From positions 1-28,456 of the IMG/VR virus record IMGVR_UViG_3300021197_000443: 28,456 bases of DNA; one strand, written 5' to 3'. This stretch comes from a virus. Shown here in pieces: positions 15,154-22,528 of the stretch; position 1 is the stretch's first letter, and every line of letters starts with the position of its first letter. The notes beneath the pieces are model-generated. The model saw only the letters and a list, made by a program, of their open reading frames with translations. It did not search any database and was not told the origin of the DNA. The translations under genes were made by a program, and so were the position numbers.

Positions 15154-15701
15154 GCCGTACAATACCATCAGCATTACTTACATCTCTTAGTCAACCAGAG
15201 GTACATCCTTACTATGCTGTCGAACTTGATTTTGACAGTGCGCCTATACGGTTATGGACTGGCTATGGTGAAAGAACAATATTTAGCAATACTTACACTG
15301 GTGGTGGTAACCTCTTAACTATCAGTGGTCTTGAAGAAGCTAGTGACCTTTCCGCTAAAGGTATAACCTTATCACTCTCTGGTGTACCATCTACACTTGT
15401 AACTTTAGCTCTTAGTGAACCTTATCAAAGAAGAGAGTGTAAGGTTTACTTTGGTACAACAGATACAACTGTTCCGATAGAAGTCTTTAGTGGTCTTATG
15501 AACACAATGACTATTGAGGACAGTGGAGAGACAAGTGTTATCTCAATAGCTGTTGAGAGTAAACTTATTAGATTAGAGAAAGCCAGCAACAGAAGGTACA
15601 CAGAAGAGAACCACTTGTCTCGACACACTGGTGATACCTTCTTTAGTTATGTTACAGATTTACAAGACAAGGATGTAGTATGGGGCAGAGAGAGAGCTTA
15701 A
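15150..15701 (+). CDS. Tail tip assembly protein (DUF2163/gpL-like)
   Basis: A 183-residue beta protein. Early segments are EVHPYYAVELDFDSAPIRLW and TGYGERTIFSNTYTGGGNLL, then ISGLEEASDLSAKGITLSLS, EVFSGLMNTMTIED and a C-terminal RYTEENHLSRHTGDTFFSYV with DVVWG. This is the pattern of the tip protein that precedes the NlpC/P60-type peptidase in gene transfer agents and related phages (DUF2163-like; lambda gpL in role). It overlaps the upstream gene by 4 bases and the downstream peptidase gene by 22. The family name is from memory; the placement makes the role likely. Confidence 0.65.
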   Translation: MSRTIPSALLTSLSQPEVHPYYAVELDFDSAPIRLWTGYGERTIFSNTYTGGGNLLTISGLEEASDLSAKGITLSLSGVPSTLVTLALSEPYQRRECKVYFGTTDTTVPIEVFSGLMNTMTIEDSGETSVISIAVESKLIRLEKASNRRYTEENHLSRHTGDTFFSYVTDLQDKDVVWGRERA

Positions 15702-16096
15702 ACGACTATCTCAAATCTGTCAGGGATAAGTCTTTTGAGTGGGGTAAACATGATTGTCTTACATTTACCAATAACGCTTACAAAGCCATGTATGGTGAAG
15801 GTTGGGCTGATGATTGGCTTGGGCGTTATATGAATGGTTCAATGACTTTGCGTAGAAGTGAATTAAAGAAAGAGTTTGGGTTTTCTAGTTTTACATCTGC
15901 TGTAGATAATAGACTGGAACGTATAAATCACATTCCGCCCCTTGGTGCATTAGTTACAACCAAAGAGGCACAGAGATGGATTATAGGCGTAGCTATGGGC
16001 ATCTGCACTGGCACTAAGGCTGTTTTTCTATCTAAAGAGGGTATGTTGTTCTTACCACTAGATTACATTCACCAAGCATGGGTTAAAGAGATATGA
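15680..16096 (+). CDS. Tail-tip cysteine peptidase-like protein (NlpC/P60-like, DUF6950)
   Basis: A 138-residue protein with the family signature FEWGKHDCLTFTNNAYKAM, with Cys26 as the likely nucleophile, and a C-terminal AVFLSKEGMLFLPLDYIHQAW strand pair in which 'Gl..lPl....aW' is typical. The catalytic histidine of classic NlpC/P60 enzymes is not obvious in the second half (PPLGALVTTKEAQRWIIGVA), as in other DUF6950 members. These proteins are placed between gpL-like and gpJ-like tip proteins and are thought to cut peptidoglycan during DNA entry (lambda gpK-like role). Its ATG is within the previous gene and its stop overlaps the next start (ATGA). Confidence 0.65.
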   Translation: MGQRESLNDYLKSVRDKSFEWGKHDCLTFTNNAYKAMYGEGWADDWLGRYMNGSMTLRRSELKKEFGFSSFTSAVDNRLERINHIPPLGALVTTKEAQRWIIGVAMGICTGTKAVFLSKEGMLFLPLDYIHQAWVKEI

Positions 16097-19000
16097 ATAA
16101 GTACAAGCTAGGTGACTACACGATACAAAACTGGAATAGCTGGGATAGAGTTCCTAGAGATCCAGTAACTGTTGGTGCATATATCCTCACCTCAGTGGGG
16201 GCTACAACACTTGCGGCATCAACGGTGGCTAGTTTCATTGTAGGCTACTTAGTCACAACCGCCATTACATCTTGGGCCATATCTGCACTTACCCCCAAGC
16301 CTGATTTTGGTGCGTTAGATAGCTCTGGTCTTTTAGTTAATCGAACTGCTGGAATTGCCCCACAAGACTTTATTTATGGTGAGGTTCGTAAGGGTGGGAT
16401 CGTTACATTCTATGAAACCACTGGCTCTGATAATGTATATCTGCATCAGATAATTTGCCTTGCCGGTCACGAAGTAAACTCGATTGGTGACATTTATATC
16501 AATGACCAAATAGCTACATTCAGTGGTAATTTTGTTACGACTGCTGGTACAGGCTCAGAGCAAGTTAATTGGGATAGCAAGATACGTATTAAGAAATACG
16601 ATGGGTCACAGACTACAGCGGATAGTGATCTGGTATCTGAAACTAGTGTCACAAGTTCTTTTAAGGGTTTAGGTATAGCTTATCTGTATGTCAGATATGA
16701 GTATGACCAAGATGTGTTTGTAAATGGTTTACCTGTCGTTACTGCTGTTGTGCAGGGTAAAAAGGTTTACGATCCCAGAACGACATCGACAGGCTATAGT
16801 AGTAATGCTGCGCTTTGTGTTCGTGACTTCTTGACATCCTCATATGGGTTGTCTGACAGTGCTATAGATGATGTTTCCTTTTCCGCTGCTGCTAACGAGT
16901 GTGATGAGAATGTTACATTATCTGGTGGTAGTACTGAAAAGAGGTATGCACTCAATGGTGTAGTTCAGTCTAATAGGGCTGTAGGTGATGTATTAGGGGA
17001 TATGGTTACAGCTTGCGCTGGTACACTATTCTGGGGTTCTGGTTATTGGAAACTAAAAGCTGGAGCTTATTCGTCACCAGTCAAAACTCTCACACTAGAT
17101 GATCTAAGAAGTCCGATTAGCTTAGACACTCGCATAACTATGCGTGATAACTTTAACACAGTTAGAGGTACGTTTATTGATGCTTCGCAGGGTTGGATTA
17201 GCGCCGACTACCCAGAGATTACAGGCTCTGCATTTGTAACTGAGGACAACGGTGAAGAGGCTCTACTTGACCTTCAGTTGCCATTCACAACAAGTTCAGC
17301 AACAGCACAACGCCTTGCAAAATTAACTTTATATAGAGGTCGTGAGCAGATGACCTTTAGCGCTGACTTTGGGTTAGAGGCGCTTGAAGTTGAGGTCGGG
17401 GATATTATTGGTATTACCAATGCTCGTTATGGCTTTAGTGCAAAAGAATTTGAGGTTGTTGGTTGGAAGTTTGCCTCTAATCAAGATGCTGGCGACTTAA
17501 GAGTAACTCTTACGCTAAGAGAAACCTCTGCTGCTGCATTTAATTGGAGTGCTGAAGAAACAGCAATTTCAAGCAACAATACAACTCTACCTAGCATTAC
17601 GGCTGGTACAGCTATAACAAACCTTGCCCTATCTGATGGTGGATCTGAGGTTCAGGGTGATGGAACTGTTATAAATAGTTTAATTGCTAGTTGGACTGCC
17701 CCTACCAATGCTTTTGTCAGCCACTATGAAATAGAGTGGGGTCAAACAAGTAGCGCAAACAGAACAACATTTATCAGTTCAGATACCTCTGCGCTGTTAT
17801 CACCAGTGGTTGATGGGGTAAGTTATACTGCAAGAGTTAGAAGTGTCTCAGTCAGTAGTTTTAGAGGGGCTTATTCTACTGCTACAGCTACCTCTGGGGG
17901 TGATACAACAGCGCCAGCCAAACCTACAACGCCAACAGTTATAGCTGGGGTTAAACAACTAGAAATTAACTGGGAAGGTTATTCCTCTCCTGTAGATTTT
18001 CAAGCTATGGAAGTTTACCACAGCACTTCAAGTGGTGGTACATTTACAAAAATAGGGGCATCAGCGGGTACAAACATAGTACATGGCGGGTTGGTACAAA
18101 ACTCTACTCACTATTACAAAATCAAAGCTAGAGATTTCTCTGGTAACCTTTCTGTTTTCAGTGATGAGAGTAATGGTACGGTTGCGGCTGATGTCCAAGG
18201 ACCAGCGGGTCAAAGTGGTCTTATTGTAACGCTTAATGGAGCGGAAATACAAACTAATAATGTAGACCCACAAACAACAACACAAGCTCAATTAGATGCA
18301 GCTTTCTTAGCCGCAAATCCATTATTATCTCAGATGAGCGATGTGCCAGAAGATGCAGTAGTTTGGGCAAGGTTTGTAAACCCAACTTTTACAAATGCTA
18401 CGAGCATGTCATCTGGTACAAACTATGTAATTGAAGTTTTGGGATCAACTGATTTTACTGCTGTTGGTGCTTCAAGAAATCTTGTTGGCATCCAATTTAC
18501 CGCAACTGGCGCTGGAACTGGAACTGGAAAAGTTACAACCGCATCTGCAAGGAAATGGGATTACAGCAGTCAAGACTGGTCAGCACACGCTCAAACCTTT
18601 GATAGTCCCGCTATATTTTCGCCAACTGTTTTTGCATTAGAAACTTTTTCTCAATTTATAGCCGCTACGGAGATAGTAAGCGACAAGCTCAAGGTAAATT
18701 CAGAAGTTAATCTGGAAGATGGGGCAGCATGGAAGGTAGGGAAATCAACTTATGATGAACAGACAAATGGTATATTCTTTGGAAACCCTACTGGAAATCT
18801 TGATTTTGCCTTTTCTACTTTTGGGCAAGATGGCAGTGGAGACGATCACGGAGTTTCATTTTCAGATACCCAAACAAGAATTACAAACCCTATCATAGAA
18901 AAAGATGCAGTAGGTACTTTTTCCTCTGCAAACATATCAAGCACTCAGACTATTGTTATAAAGAGTTCTACCGTTAATCCAAATGCTGTCTCATTAACTG

Positions 19001-19812
19001 TTAATTCAGTTGGCGGCGGCGCTGGAGGTGCGGCTTCTGTTCAAACTACTTCTCCGACGTCAGGAGGCAGAACAAGATACCGTTTGGTTTTTAATGGAAC
19101 TAATCAATCTTATGTAAACGCGACTGGTGGGATAGCGGATGCTGGTACTGGAGTTGACAAGTGGCGCGGAGACGATGGGCAAGACAGCGCGTTTGCTTCT
19201 GGGGGCGCTGGTGGGAGTAGCGAAAATGACACTGGAGATGCTGGAACTTTAGGCTCTGGCGGTGGCGGCGGTGCTGGTAATCCTCCCGATTGGAACCAAT
19301 CATCAGTAAAAGGCGGCGCGGGTGGGGGCGCGGGAGTTCATGTTACTAATACATATGACATTTCAATCTATAGCACTGTTTCAATAGAAATTACTGAAAT
19401 CGGAAATGTTACCAATACCAGCGAGGGAAATAAGGGCATTGGTAATAGGGGCAACGGTGGAGATGGCGGCAATGGGGTTGTTAAATATACCATTGAAACC
19501 AGTGGAGCTGAACCAGTTATTTTAAATACTCAGCCAGATTTAAATGCTATGTTTAGCTCAACAAACGGCAGCTTTAATCATCCCTCTGGATTTCAAGTTA
19601 GATTTGGGTCGTTTTCAAATTCAACTGATGATGATCAGACTGTTAATTTTGGCTCAGATTTTAGCACTCAATGTTTGTCAATTATTTGCTCCGTAGGTGG
19701 CGCAACTTTCTTGGATGCAAGCAATTCTATAAATAAGGATAGATTTGTATTTAACAGAGATAATTCTTTTAGCGGAACCTATATAGTTTACTACATTGCC
19801 TTTGGGAATTGA
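16093..19812 (+). CDS. Tail tip / host specificity protein (gpJ-like) fused to a C-terminal adhesin
   Basis: A 1239-residue protein. Residues 27-66 are hydrophobic (VGAYILTSVGATTLAASTVA onward). Residues about 85-480 are the gpJ-like hub (APQDFIYGEVRKGGIVTFYE, INDQIATFSGNF, DNFNTVRGTFIDASQGW). Two fibronectin III-like domains follow at about 506-603 and 605-701. Residues about 768-815 carry a small module common in marine phage fibres (VIEVLGSTDFTAVGA then FTATGAGTGTGKV). Residues about 970-1130 are glycine-rich (VGGGAGGAAS, GSGGGGGAG), and 1160-1239 resemble gp53-type fibre tips, ending YIVYYIAFGN. The hub closes the tail and the C-terminal part probably binds the receptor. Base composition rises in G+C in the glycine-rich part. 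Confidence 0.8.
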   Translation: MNKYKLGDYTIQNWNSWDRVPRDPVTVGAYILTSVGATTLAASTVASFIVGYLVTTAITSWAISALTPKPDFGALDSSGLLVNRTAGIAPQDFIYGEVRKGGIVTFYETTGSDNVYLHQIICLAGHEVNSIGDIYINDQIATFSGNFVTTAGTGSEQVNWDSKIRIKKYDGSQTTADSDLVSETSVTSSFKGLGIAYLYVRYEYDQDVFVNGLPVVTAVVQGKKVYDPRTTSTGYSSNAALCVRDFLTSSYGLSDSAIDDVSFSAAANECDENVTLSGGSTEKRYALNGVVQSNRAVGDVLGDMVTACAGTLFWGSGYWKLKAGAYSSPVKTLTLDDLRSPISLDTRITMRDNFNTVRGTFIDASQGWISADYPEITGSAFVTEDNGEEALLDLQLPFTTSSATAQRLAKLTLYRGREQMTFSADFGLEALEVEVGDIIGITNARYGFSAKEFEVVGWKFASNQDAGDLRVTLTLRETSAAAFNWSAEETAISSNNTTLPSITAGTAITNLALSDGGSEVQGDGTVINSLIASWTAPTNAFVSHYEIEWGQTSSANRTTFISSDTSALLSPVVDGVSYTARVRSVSVSSFRGAYSTATATSGGDTTAPAKPTTPTVIAGVKQLEINWEGYSSPVDFQAMEVYHSTSSGGTFTKIGASAGTNIVHGGLVQNSTHYYKIKARDFSGNLSVFSDESNGTVAADVQGPAGQSGLIVTLNGAEIQTNNVDPQTTTQAQLDAAFLAANPLLSQMSDVPEDAVVWARFVNPTFTNATSMSSGTNYVIEVLGSTDFTAVGASRNLVGIQFTATGAGTGTGKVTTASARKWDYSSQDWSAHAQTFDSPAIFSPTVFALETFSQFIAATEIVSDKLKVNSEVNLEDGAAWKVGKSTYDEQTNGIFFGNPTGNLDFAFSTFGQDGSGDDHGVSFSDTQTRITNPIIEKDAVGTFSSANISSTQTIVIKSSTVNPNAVSLTVNSVGGGAGGAASVQTTSPTSGGRTRYRLVFNGTNQSYVNATGGIADAGTGVDKWRGDDGQDSAFASGGAGGSSENDTGDAGTLGSGGGGGAGNPPDWNQSSVKGGAGGGAGVHVTNTYDISIYSTVSIEITEIGNVTNTSEGNKGIGNRGNGGDGGNGVVKYTIETSGAEPVILNTQPDLNAMFSSTNGSFNHPSGFQVRFGSFSNSTDDDQTVNFGSDFSTQCLSIICSVGGATFLDASNSINKDRFVFNRDNSFSGTYIVYYIAFGN

Positions 19813-19826
19813 TAAGGAAAAATAAG

Positions 19827-20207
19827 ATGGCATACAAACTAGGAACACGTAGCTTACAGAACTTGTCAGGAGTACACCCTGATATGCAAGCTGTAGTTAA
19901 GAAAGCAATAGAGATTACTGAGGTAGACTTCACAGTTATCGAAGGTATACGTCATATTGATCGTCAAAGACAGTTACTCAAAGCGGGTAAGTCAACTACA
20001 CTTAACTCAAGACACCTCACAGGCCATGCTGTAGACATGGTTCCTTGGCCTGTAGATTGGGAAGACTTAGATAGGTTTGAAACTATGGCTGAAGCCATGA
20101 AGGATGCAGCAGAAGAGCTTGACATTTCCATCGTATGGGGTGGTGACTGGAAGAGCTTCTACGATGCACCTCACTTTGAACTTGATCGTAAAGTCTACCC
20201 AGCATGA
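19827..20207 (+). CDS. Endolysin, M15-type L-Ala-D-Glu (VanY-like) peptidase
   Basis: I take ATG 19827 (AAGGA eight bases upstream) rather than the in-frame TTG at 19809, giving 126 residues. The zinc-peptidase signature is clear: SRHLTGHAVD supplies His63 and Asp70, and DAPHFEL supplies His116. VIEGIRHIDRQRQLLKAGKS precedes the first zinc motif as in phage T5-type and VanY-type enzymes. The enzyme cuts the peptide part of peptidoglycan for host lysis. There is no signal peptide, so it needs a holin. It follows the tail tip gene by 14 bases and overlaps the next gene by 4. Confidence 0.85.
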   Translation: MAYKLGTRSLQNLSGVHPDMQAVVKKAIEITEVDFTVIEGIRHIDRQRQLLKAGKSTTLNSRHLTGHAVDMVPWPVDWEDLDRFETMAEAMKDAAEELDISIVWGGDWKSFYDAPHFELDRKVYPA

Positions 20208-20473
20208 GTAGAGAAGAAGATAATTGGCACCTTTCCAGAAGTGTACCTATAACCCTTATCTTCGGACTTATAGCTCAAGCAGCAGCTATAGTTTGGACTG
20301 TATCTATGATGATGTCAGATATTGAACGTAATGGTGAAGAGATCATGCGTCTACAGTCTAGGATGGCTATTGTAGAAGACGCAGCACAAAGACAAGCAAT
20401 ATCTATGGCCCGTATAGACGAAAACATTAAAGCAATCCGACAATCAGTAGAAAAGATGGCTAGTGAAGACTAA
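20204..20473 (+). CDS. Small membrane protein with coiled coil (putative lysis protein)
   Basis: An 89-residue protein starting ATGA over the endolysin stop. A charged N-terminus (MSREEDNWHLSRSVP) is followed by one membrane segment (about 16-38: ITLIFGLIAQAAAIVWTVSM), then a long amphipathic helix (IERNGEEIMRLQSRMAIVED) to the end. One-segment proteins with a coiled coil directly after an endolysin are often annotated as holins or Rz-like spanins in marine phages. No lipobox is present. I can support a membrane-anchored lysis role only by position. Confidence 0.6.
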   Translation: MSREEDNWHLSRSVPITLIFGLIAQAAAIVWTVSMMMSDIERNGEEIMRLQSRMAIVEDAAQRQAISMARIDENIKAIRQSVEKMASED

Positions 20474-20513
20474 TTTCCACTGTAGGGGGTAGTCTTAATT
20501 TCCACTGTAGGGG
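20471..20513 (+). repeat. 18-bp direct repeat at 25-bp period between lysis genes
   Basis: TAATTTCCACTGTAGGGG occurs at 20471-20488 and 20496-20513, with a 7-base spacer GTAGTCT. The first copy begins with the stop codon of the upstream gene. The GGGG of the second lies six bases before ATG 20520 and may act as its ribosome site; the first copy then provides a duplicate site. Confidence 0.8.
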
Positions 20514-20519
20514 TGCAGG

Positions 20520-20963
20520 ATGATAGATCCATTTACAGCTTTGGCTGCGGTCAAGACTGCTGTCAGTGCAGGTAAAGAGCTTGTCTCAGTTACTAAACAA
20601 ATAGGTGAGTTCTTTGATGGTGTCGATGAACTAAGGAACAACCACAATAAGAAAAAGAATAGTCTCTTCTCAGGTGATGATGAGAACAGTATGGAGACTT
20701 TCGTAAAGCTACAGAAGGCTAAGGATGCTGAAGAAGAACTCAGAGCCATTGTAATAGCTACTAGAGGTTACTCCGCTTGGGGTGAGCTACAGGAAATCAG
20801 AGCTAGAACACGTAGAGAACGTAAAGAGAAAGAAGCTGCTGAGAAACTCCGTAAACAAGAGATAGTAGAGAAGGTGGTTGTTATTGGTGGTACTCTAATC
20901 GTACTGTCCATAATCACAGGAATAGTTACTCTTGCTATAATGTCTTCAAAAGGAATGTTATGA
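20520..20963 (+). CDS. Membrane-anchored helical protein (lysis region, unknown function)
   Basis: A 147-residue protein beginning MIDPFTALAAVKTAVSAGKE, a start I associate with a family common near lysis or internal-protein genes in marine phages. The middle is a long charged helix (residues about 60-115, with REEL- and RRERKEKEAAEKLR-type segments). A single membrane segment lies near the C-terminus (about 119-141: VVVIGGTLIVLSIITGIVTL), so most of the protein faces one side of the membrane. No catalytic motif is seen. It could be a spanin-like or internal virion protein. The stop overlaps the next start (ATGA). Confidence 0.6.
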   Translation: MIDPFTALAAVKTAVSAGKELVSVTKQIGEFFDGVDELRNNHNKKKNSLFSGDDENSMETFVKLQKAKDAEEELRAIVIATRGYSAWGELQEIRARTRRERKEKEAAEKLRKQEIVEKVVVIGGTLIVLSIITGIVTLAIMSSKGML

Positions 20964-21253
20964 GCCTAGATGCTAAAGGTACTTTCCCATTCCAGATGTA
21001 TCAGATACCTGAGTTTACAGCTACTACAGTAACTACAGCACCTACTCCACCAGCTAAGGTTAGTGCTGATAAGCCAAAGGTTGTGGAGCCAGCTACACGT
21101 AGTGAGGTTACCATAAGGCTAGATAAGTACTGGCAAGAGAAGGCTGAAGAACTCTTAAACAGACAGAGAAGCATGGCTGAGATAGCCTACAGCCCAAATG
21201 GTAGGGTCGTAGCACCTATAGAGATAGGTAAAATACTAGACGTAGAGGTTTGA
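20960..21253 (+). CDS. Hypothetical small protein in the lysis cluster
   Basis: A 97-residue protein I do not recognise. The N-terminal half is Pro/Thr/Ala-rich and probably disordered (TTVTTAPTPPAKVSADKPKV). The C-terminal half is an ordered-looking segment (RLDKYWQEKAEELLNRQRSM) ending PIEIGKILDVEV. There is no membrane segment or signal peptide. It overlaps the upstream gene by 4 bases and precedes the next by one, so it is part of the same coupled run. Coding is supported by the overlaps and by codon use like that of its neighbours. Confidence 0.6.
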   Translation: MSLDAKGTFPFQMYQIPEFTATTVTTAPTPPAKVSADKPKVVEPATRSEVTIRLDKYWQEKAEELLNRQRSMAEIAYSPNGRVVAPIEIGKILDVEV

Positions 21254-21254
21254 T

Positions 21255-21458
21255 ATGACAGTTGCAATGGAACGTATATTAGCTTGGAAACTACTACCAC
21301 GACTTATGATGGTAGTGATGACCCTTATGTATATACGTGTAATAGAGTGGGGCATTAGTTTAGATGACTTAAGTACTCAACAGAGTGCTATGATTAGTGT
21401 TGTAAGTGGTGCGATGACGGGTACGATAGCCGTTTGGCTGGGGAGTGAAAAGAAATGA
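21255..21458 (+). CDS. Putative small holin (two membrane segments)
   Basis: A 67-residue protein with AGAGG seven bases upstream. Two hydrophobic segments are seen: about 13-29 (LLPRLMMVVMTLMYIRV) and about 44-61 (AMISVVSGAMTGTIAVWLG), joined by an acidic loop (SLDDLSTQQ), with a short basic C-terminus (SEKK). This is the layout of small class II-type holins. A second in-frame ATG at codon 5 (MTVAMERIL) could give a shorter form. The position beside the endolysin and another holin-like gene supports a pore-forming lysis role. Confidence 0.6.
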   Translation: MTVAMERILAWKLLPRLMMVVMTLMYIRVIEWGISLDDLSTQQSAMISVVSGAMTGTIAVWLGSEKK

Positions 21459-21805
21459 TAGGACAAATATTAAGTAGTGTAGTTGGTTTAGCTACAAGTG
21501 TAATCGACAGTAAGACACAGATCAAACTAACTGAGGCTGAGATAAAGAAGAAACAGCTTACAGGTGAGATAGACTGGGATCTAGCTGCTATAGAGGCTAC
21601 AAAAAACTCATGGAAAGACGAGTGGATAACTCTACTCTTCAGTATTCCCCTGATACTAGCATTTTGTGGTGATTGGGGTAATGCTATAGTACAGGCTGGT
21701 TTTGCAGCACTTGAGACTATGCCAATATGGTATCAGTATTCCCTCGGTGGTATCGTATCAGCGTCTATAGGAATCAGATCAGTATCTAAATTCTTCGGTA
21801 AATAA
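21455..21805 (+). CDS. Holin of the 3TM/GTA type (putative)
   Basis: A 116-residue protein starting ATGA over the previous stop. The first half is soluble and amphipathic (TQIKLTEAEIKKKQLTGEID, then WDLAAIEATKNSWKDEW). The second half carries hydrophobic segments ITLLFSIPLILAFCGDW and YQYSLGGIVSASIGIRS. The 'aatknSWkDEWitll.siPlil.F' layout matches the Holin_3TMs family found in gene transfer agents and many alphaproteobacterial phages. It is the last gene of the plus-strand block and is followed by two hairpin terminators. Confidence 0.65.
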   Translation: MIGQILSSVVGLATSVIDSKTQIKLTEAEIKKKQLTGEIDWDLAAIEATKNSWKDEWITLLFSIPLILAFCGDWGNAIVQAGFAALETMPIWYQYSLGGIVSASIGIRSVSKFFGK

Positions 21806-21809
21806 ATGC

Positions 21810-21838
21810 TTGACACAGAAGCGAGCTTAACATAAGGT
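21810..21838 (+). promoter_or_regulatory. Promoter-like sequence after the last late gene
   Basis: TTGACA (21810-21815) is a perfect -35 box; 17 bases later TAAGGT (21833-21838) keeps the three most conserved -10 positions (T, A, final T). Transcription would begin near 21845, at the base of the first hairpin, so any product would be a short non-coding RNA. The -10 box is weak; use is unproven. Confidence 0.3.
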
Positions 21839-21844
21839 GTTGTT

Positions 21845-21872
21845 AGTCGGTTGCTCCTCTAATCGACTTTTT
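21845..21872 (+). terminator. Rho-independent terminator 1 of the late block
   Basis: AGTCGGTT (21845-21852) pairs with AATCGACT (21861-21868), 8 bp with one G-U, around loop GCTCCTCT, and is followed by TTTTT (21868-21872). It lies 40 bases after the last plus-strand gene. Confidence 0.65.
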
Positions 21873-21888
21873 GACTCCTCCCAAAACT

Positions 21889-21925
21889 AAGGCCCCTTGG
21901 ATTTCTCCTTGGGGCCTTTTTCTTT
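21889..21925 (+). terminator. Rho-independent terminator 2, possibly bidirectional
   Basis: AAGGCCCC (21889-21896) pairs perfectly with GGGGCCTT (21911-21918), with two further inner G-C pairs, and is followed by TTTTTCTTT. On the minus strand the same stem is followed by TTAGTTTT, so it can also end the early block converging from the right. Confidence 0.8.
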
Positions 21926-22109
21926 ATGAGTTTTTACCCCATTGGTGGCAGAGGTAGTCTTTAACTACCCACCTATTCCCTTCTAGGGTCTGTATACCCA
22001 GAGCTAATGATTTAAGGCAAACATCCTCTGAAGTGTACAAAACAGATGGAGATACACTCTTACAAGTTGCTGTGTCTAAATGACAAGTAAGTATTATTGC
22101 AGTCCACAC
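21924..22109 (-). CDS. Small cysteine-containing protein (hypothetical)
   Basis: A 61-residue protein starting at GTG 22109, chosen because AAAGGAG lies about seven bases upstream on the minus strand; the overlapping ATG in another frame stops after five codons. It has a hydrophobic start (MWTAIILTCHL) and four cysteines at 9, 16, 31 and 54, with the pattern C...C...YTSEDVC...VVKDYLC. Small phage proteins with this pattern are often predicted to be exported and disulphide-bonded, but no family function is known to me. It is the last gene of the minus-strand block, ending inside terminator 2. Confidence 0.55.
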   Translation of the reverse strand: MWTAIILTCHLDTATCKSVSPSVLYTSEDVCLKSLALGIQTLEGNRWVVKDYLCHQWGKNS

Positions 22110-22126
22110 ATAAAACTCCTTTCATG

Positions 22127-22270
22127 TTATTCCTCTTCTATCATGGCTGCTATTGCAGCATATATGTTTGAGATTGCCTCTTGCTGTTTTATAACCATCC
22201 AAGACAACCATAGAGTGACACCTAAATGTGCCAATACCAGAACTTCAAAAACAGTAACATCAATATTCAT
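22127..22270 (-). CDS. 47-residue single-pass membrane protein
   Basis: A short open frame whose ATG (22268-22270) overlaps the TGA of the DUF3310 gene as ATGA, the usual coupled junction in this block. The product begins MNIDVTVFEVLVLAHLGVTL, has one hydrophobic segment (about 7-24) with WLSWMV, and ends in an acidic helix (AIAAMIEEE). It ends 17 bases before the next gene's start. Size, overlap and composition resemble real small phage membrane proteins. The function is unknown. Confidence 0.6.
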   Translation of the reverse strand: MNIDVTVFEVLVLAHLGVTLWLSWMVIKQQEAISNIYAAIAAMIEEE

Positions 22271-22527
22271 TTATGCGATTCCACCCATCGTTTCCGTAAT
22301 CTATTAAGATACCACAAGGCTTTGTCAATATCTTCTAGGCCATTCTTGTATTCACACCGCCACATATACTTCAAAACATTGGCTGCATGGGGCGCTATAC
22401 TGCCTGACATATTTTCCGTCATAGCCTCTATAGCATCAATACATTCGATACCTGCTTGATTGTAGTGTACTGGTTTATTAACAGGATCTACTTCATTGCC
22501 AAGTTTATCTAAGCTCCACTTTGCCAT
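22267..22527 (-). CDS. DUF3310 family protein
   Basis: An 86-residue protein with the full DUF3310 signature: KPVHYNQAGIECIDAIEAM near residue 18, HAANVLKYMWRCEYKNGLED in the second half, and DIDKALWYLNRL at the end. These small proteins are found in many phages and are sometimes annotated as nucleotide kinase-like, without firm proof. Its neighbours here (RNR, MazG) fit a link to nucleotide metabolism. It follows the upstream nuclease-like gene by one base and overlaps the downstream 47-residue gene by 3-4 bases. Confidence 0.8.
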   Translation of the reverse strand: MAKWSLDKLGNEVDPVNKPVHYNQAGIECIDAIEAMTENMSGSIAPHAANVLKYMWRCEYKNGLEDIDKALWYLNRLRKRWVESHK

Positions 22528-22528
22528 T

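Noticed and set aside
16093-19812. Diversity-generating retroelement target in the adhesin
   Set aside because: No reverse transcriptase gene and no template repeat near-identical to the adhesin 3' end was seen in the window.
20204-20963. Rz/Rz1-type spanin pair
   Set aside because: No lipobox and no nested or overlapping small lipoprotein frame was found; the membrane segment of the 147-residue protein is at its C-terminus.
21839-21900. tRNA-like or attachment-site-like sequence in the convergent junction
   Set aside because: The GGTTGCTCC...CGACT stretch looks slightly like a tRNA arm, but no acceptor stem, 7-base anticodon loop or T-loop consensus fits; the T-tract marks it as a terminator.
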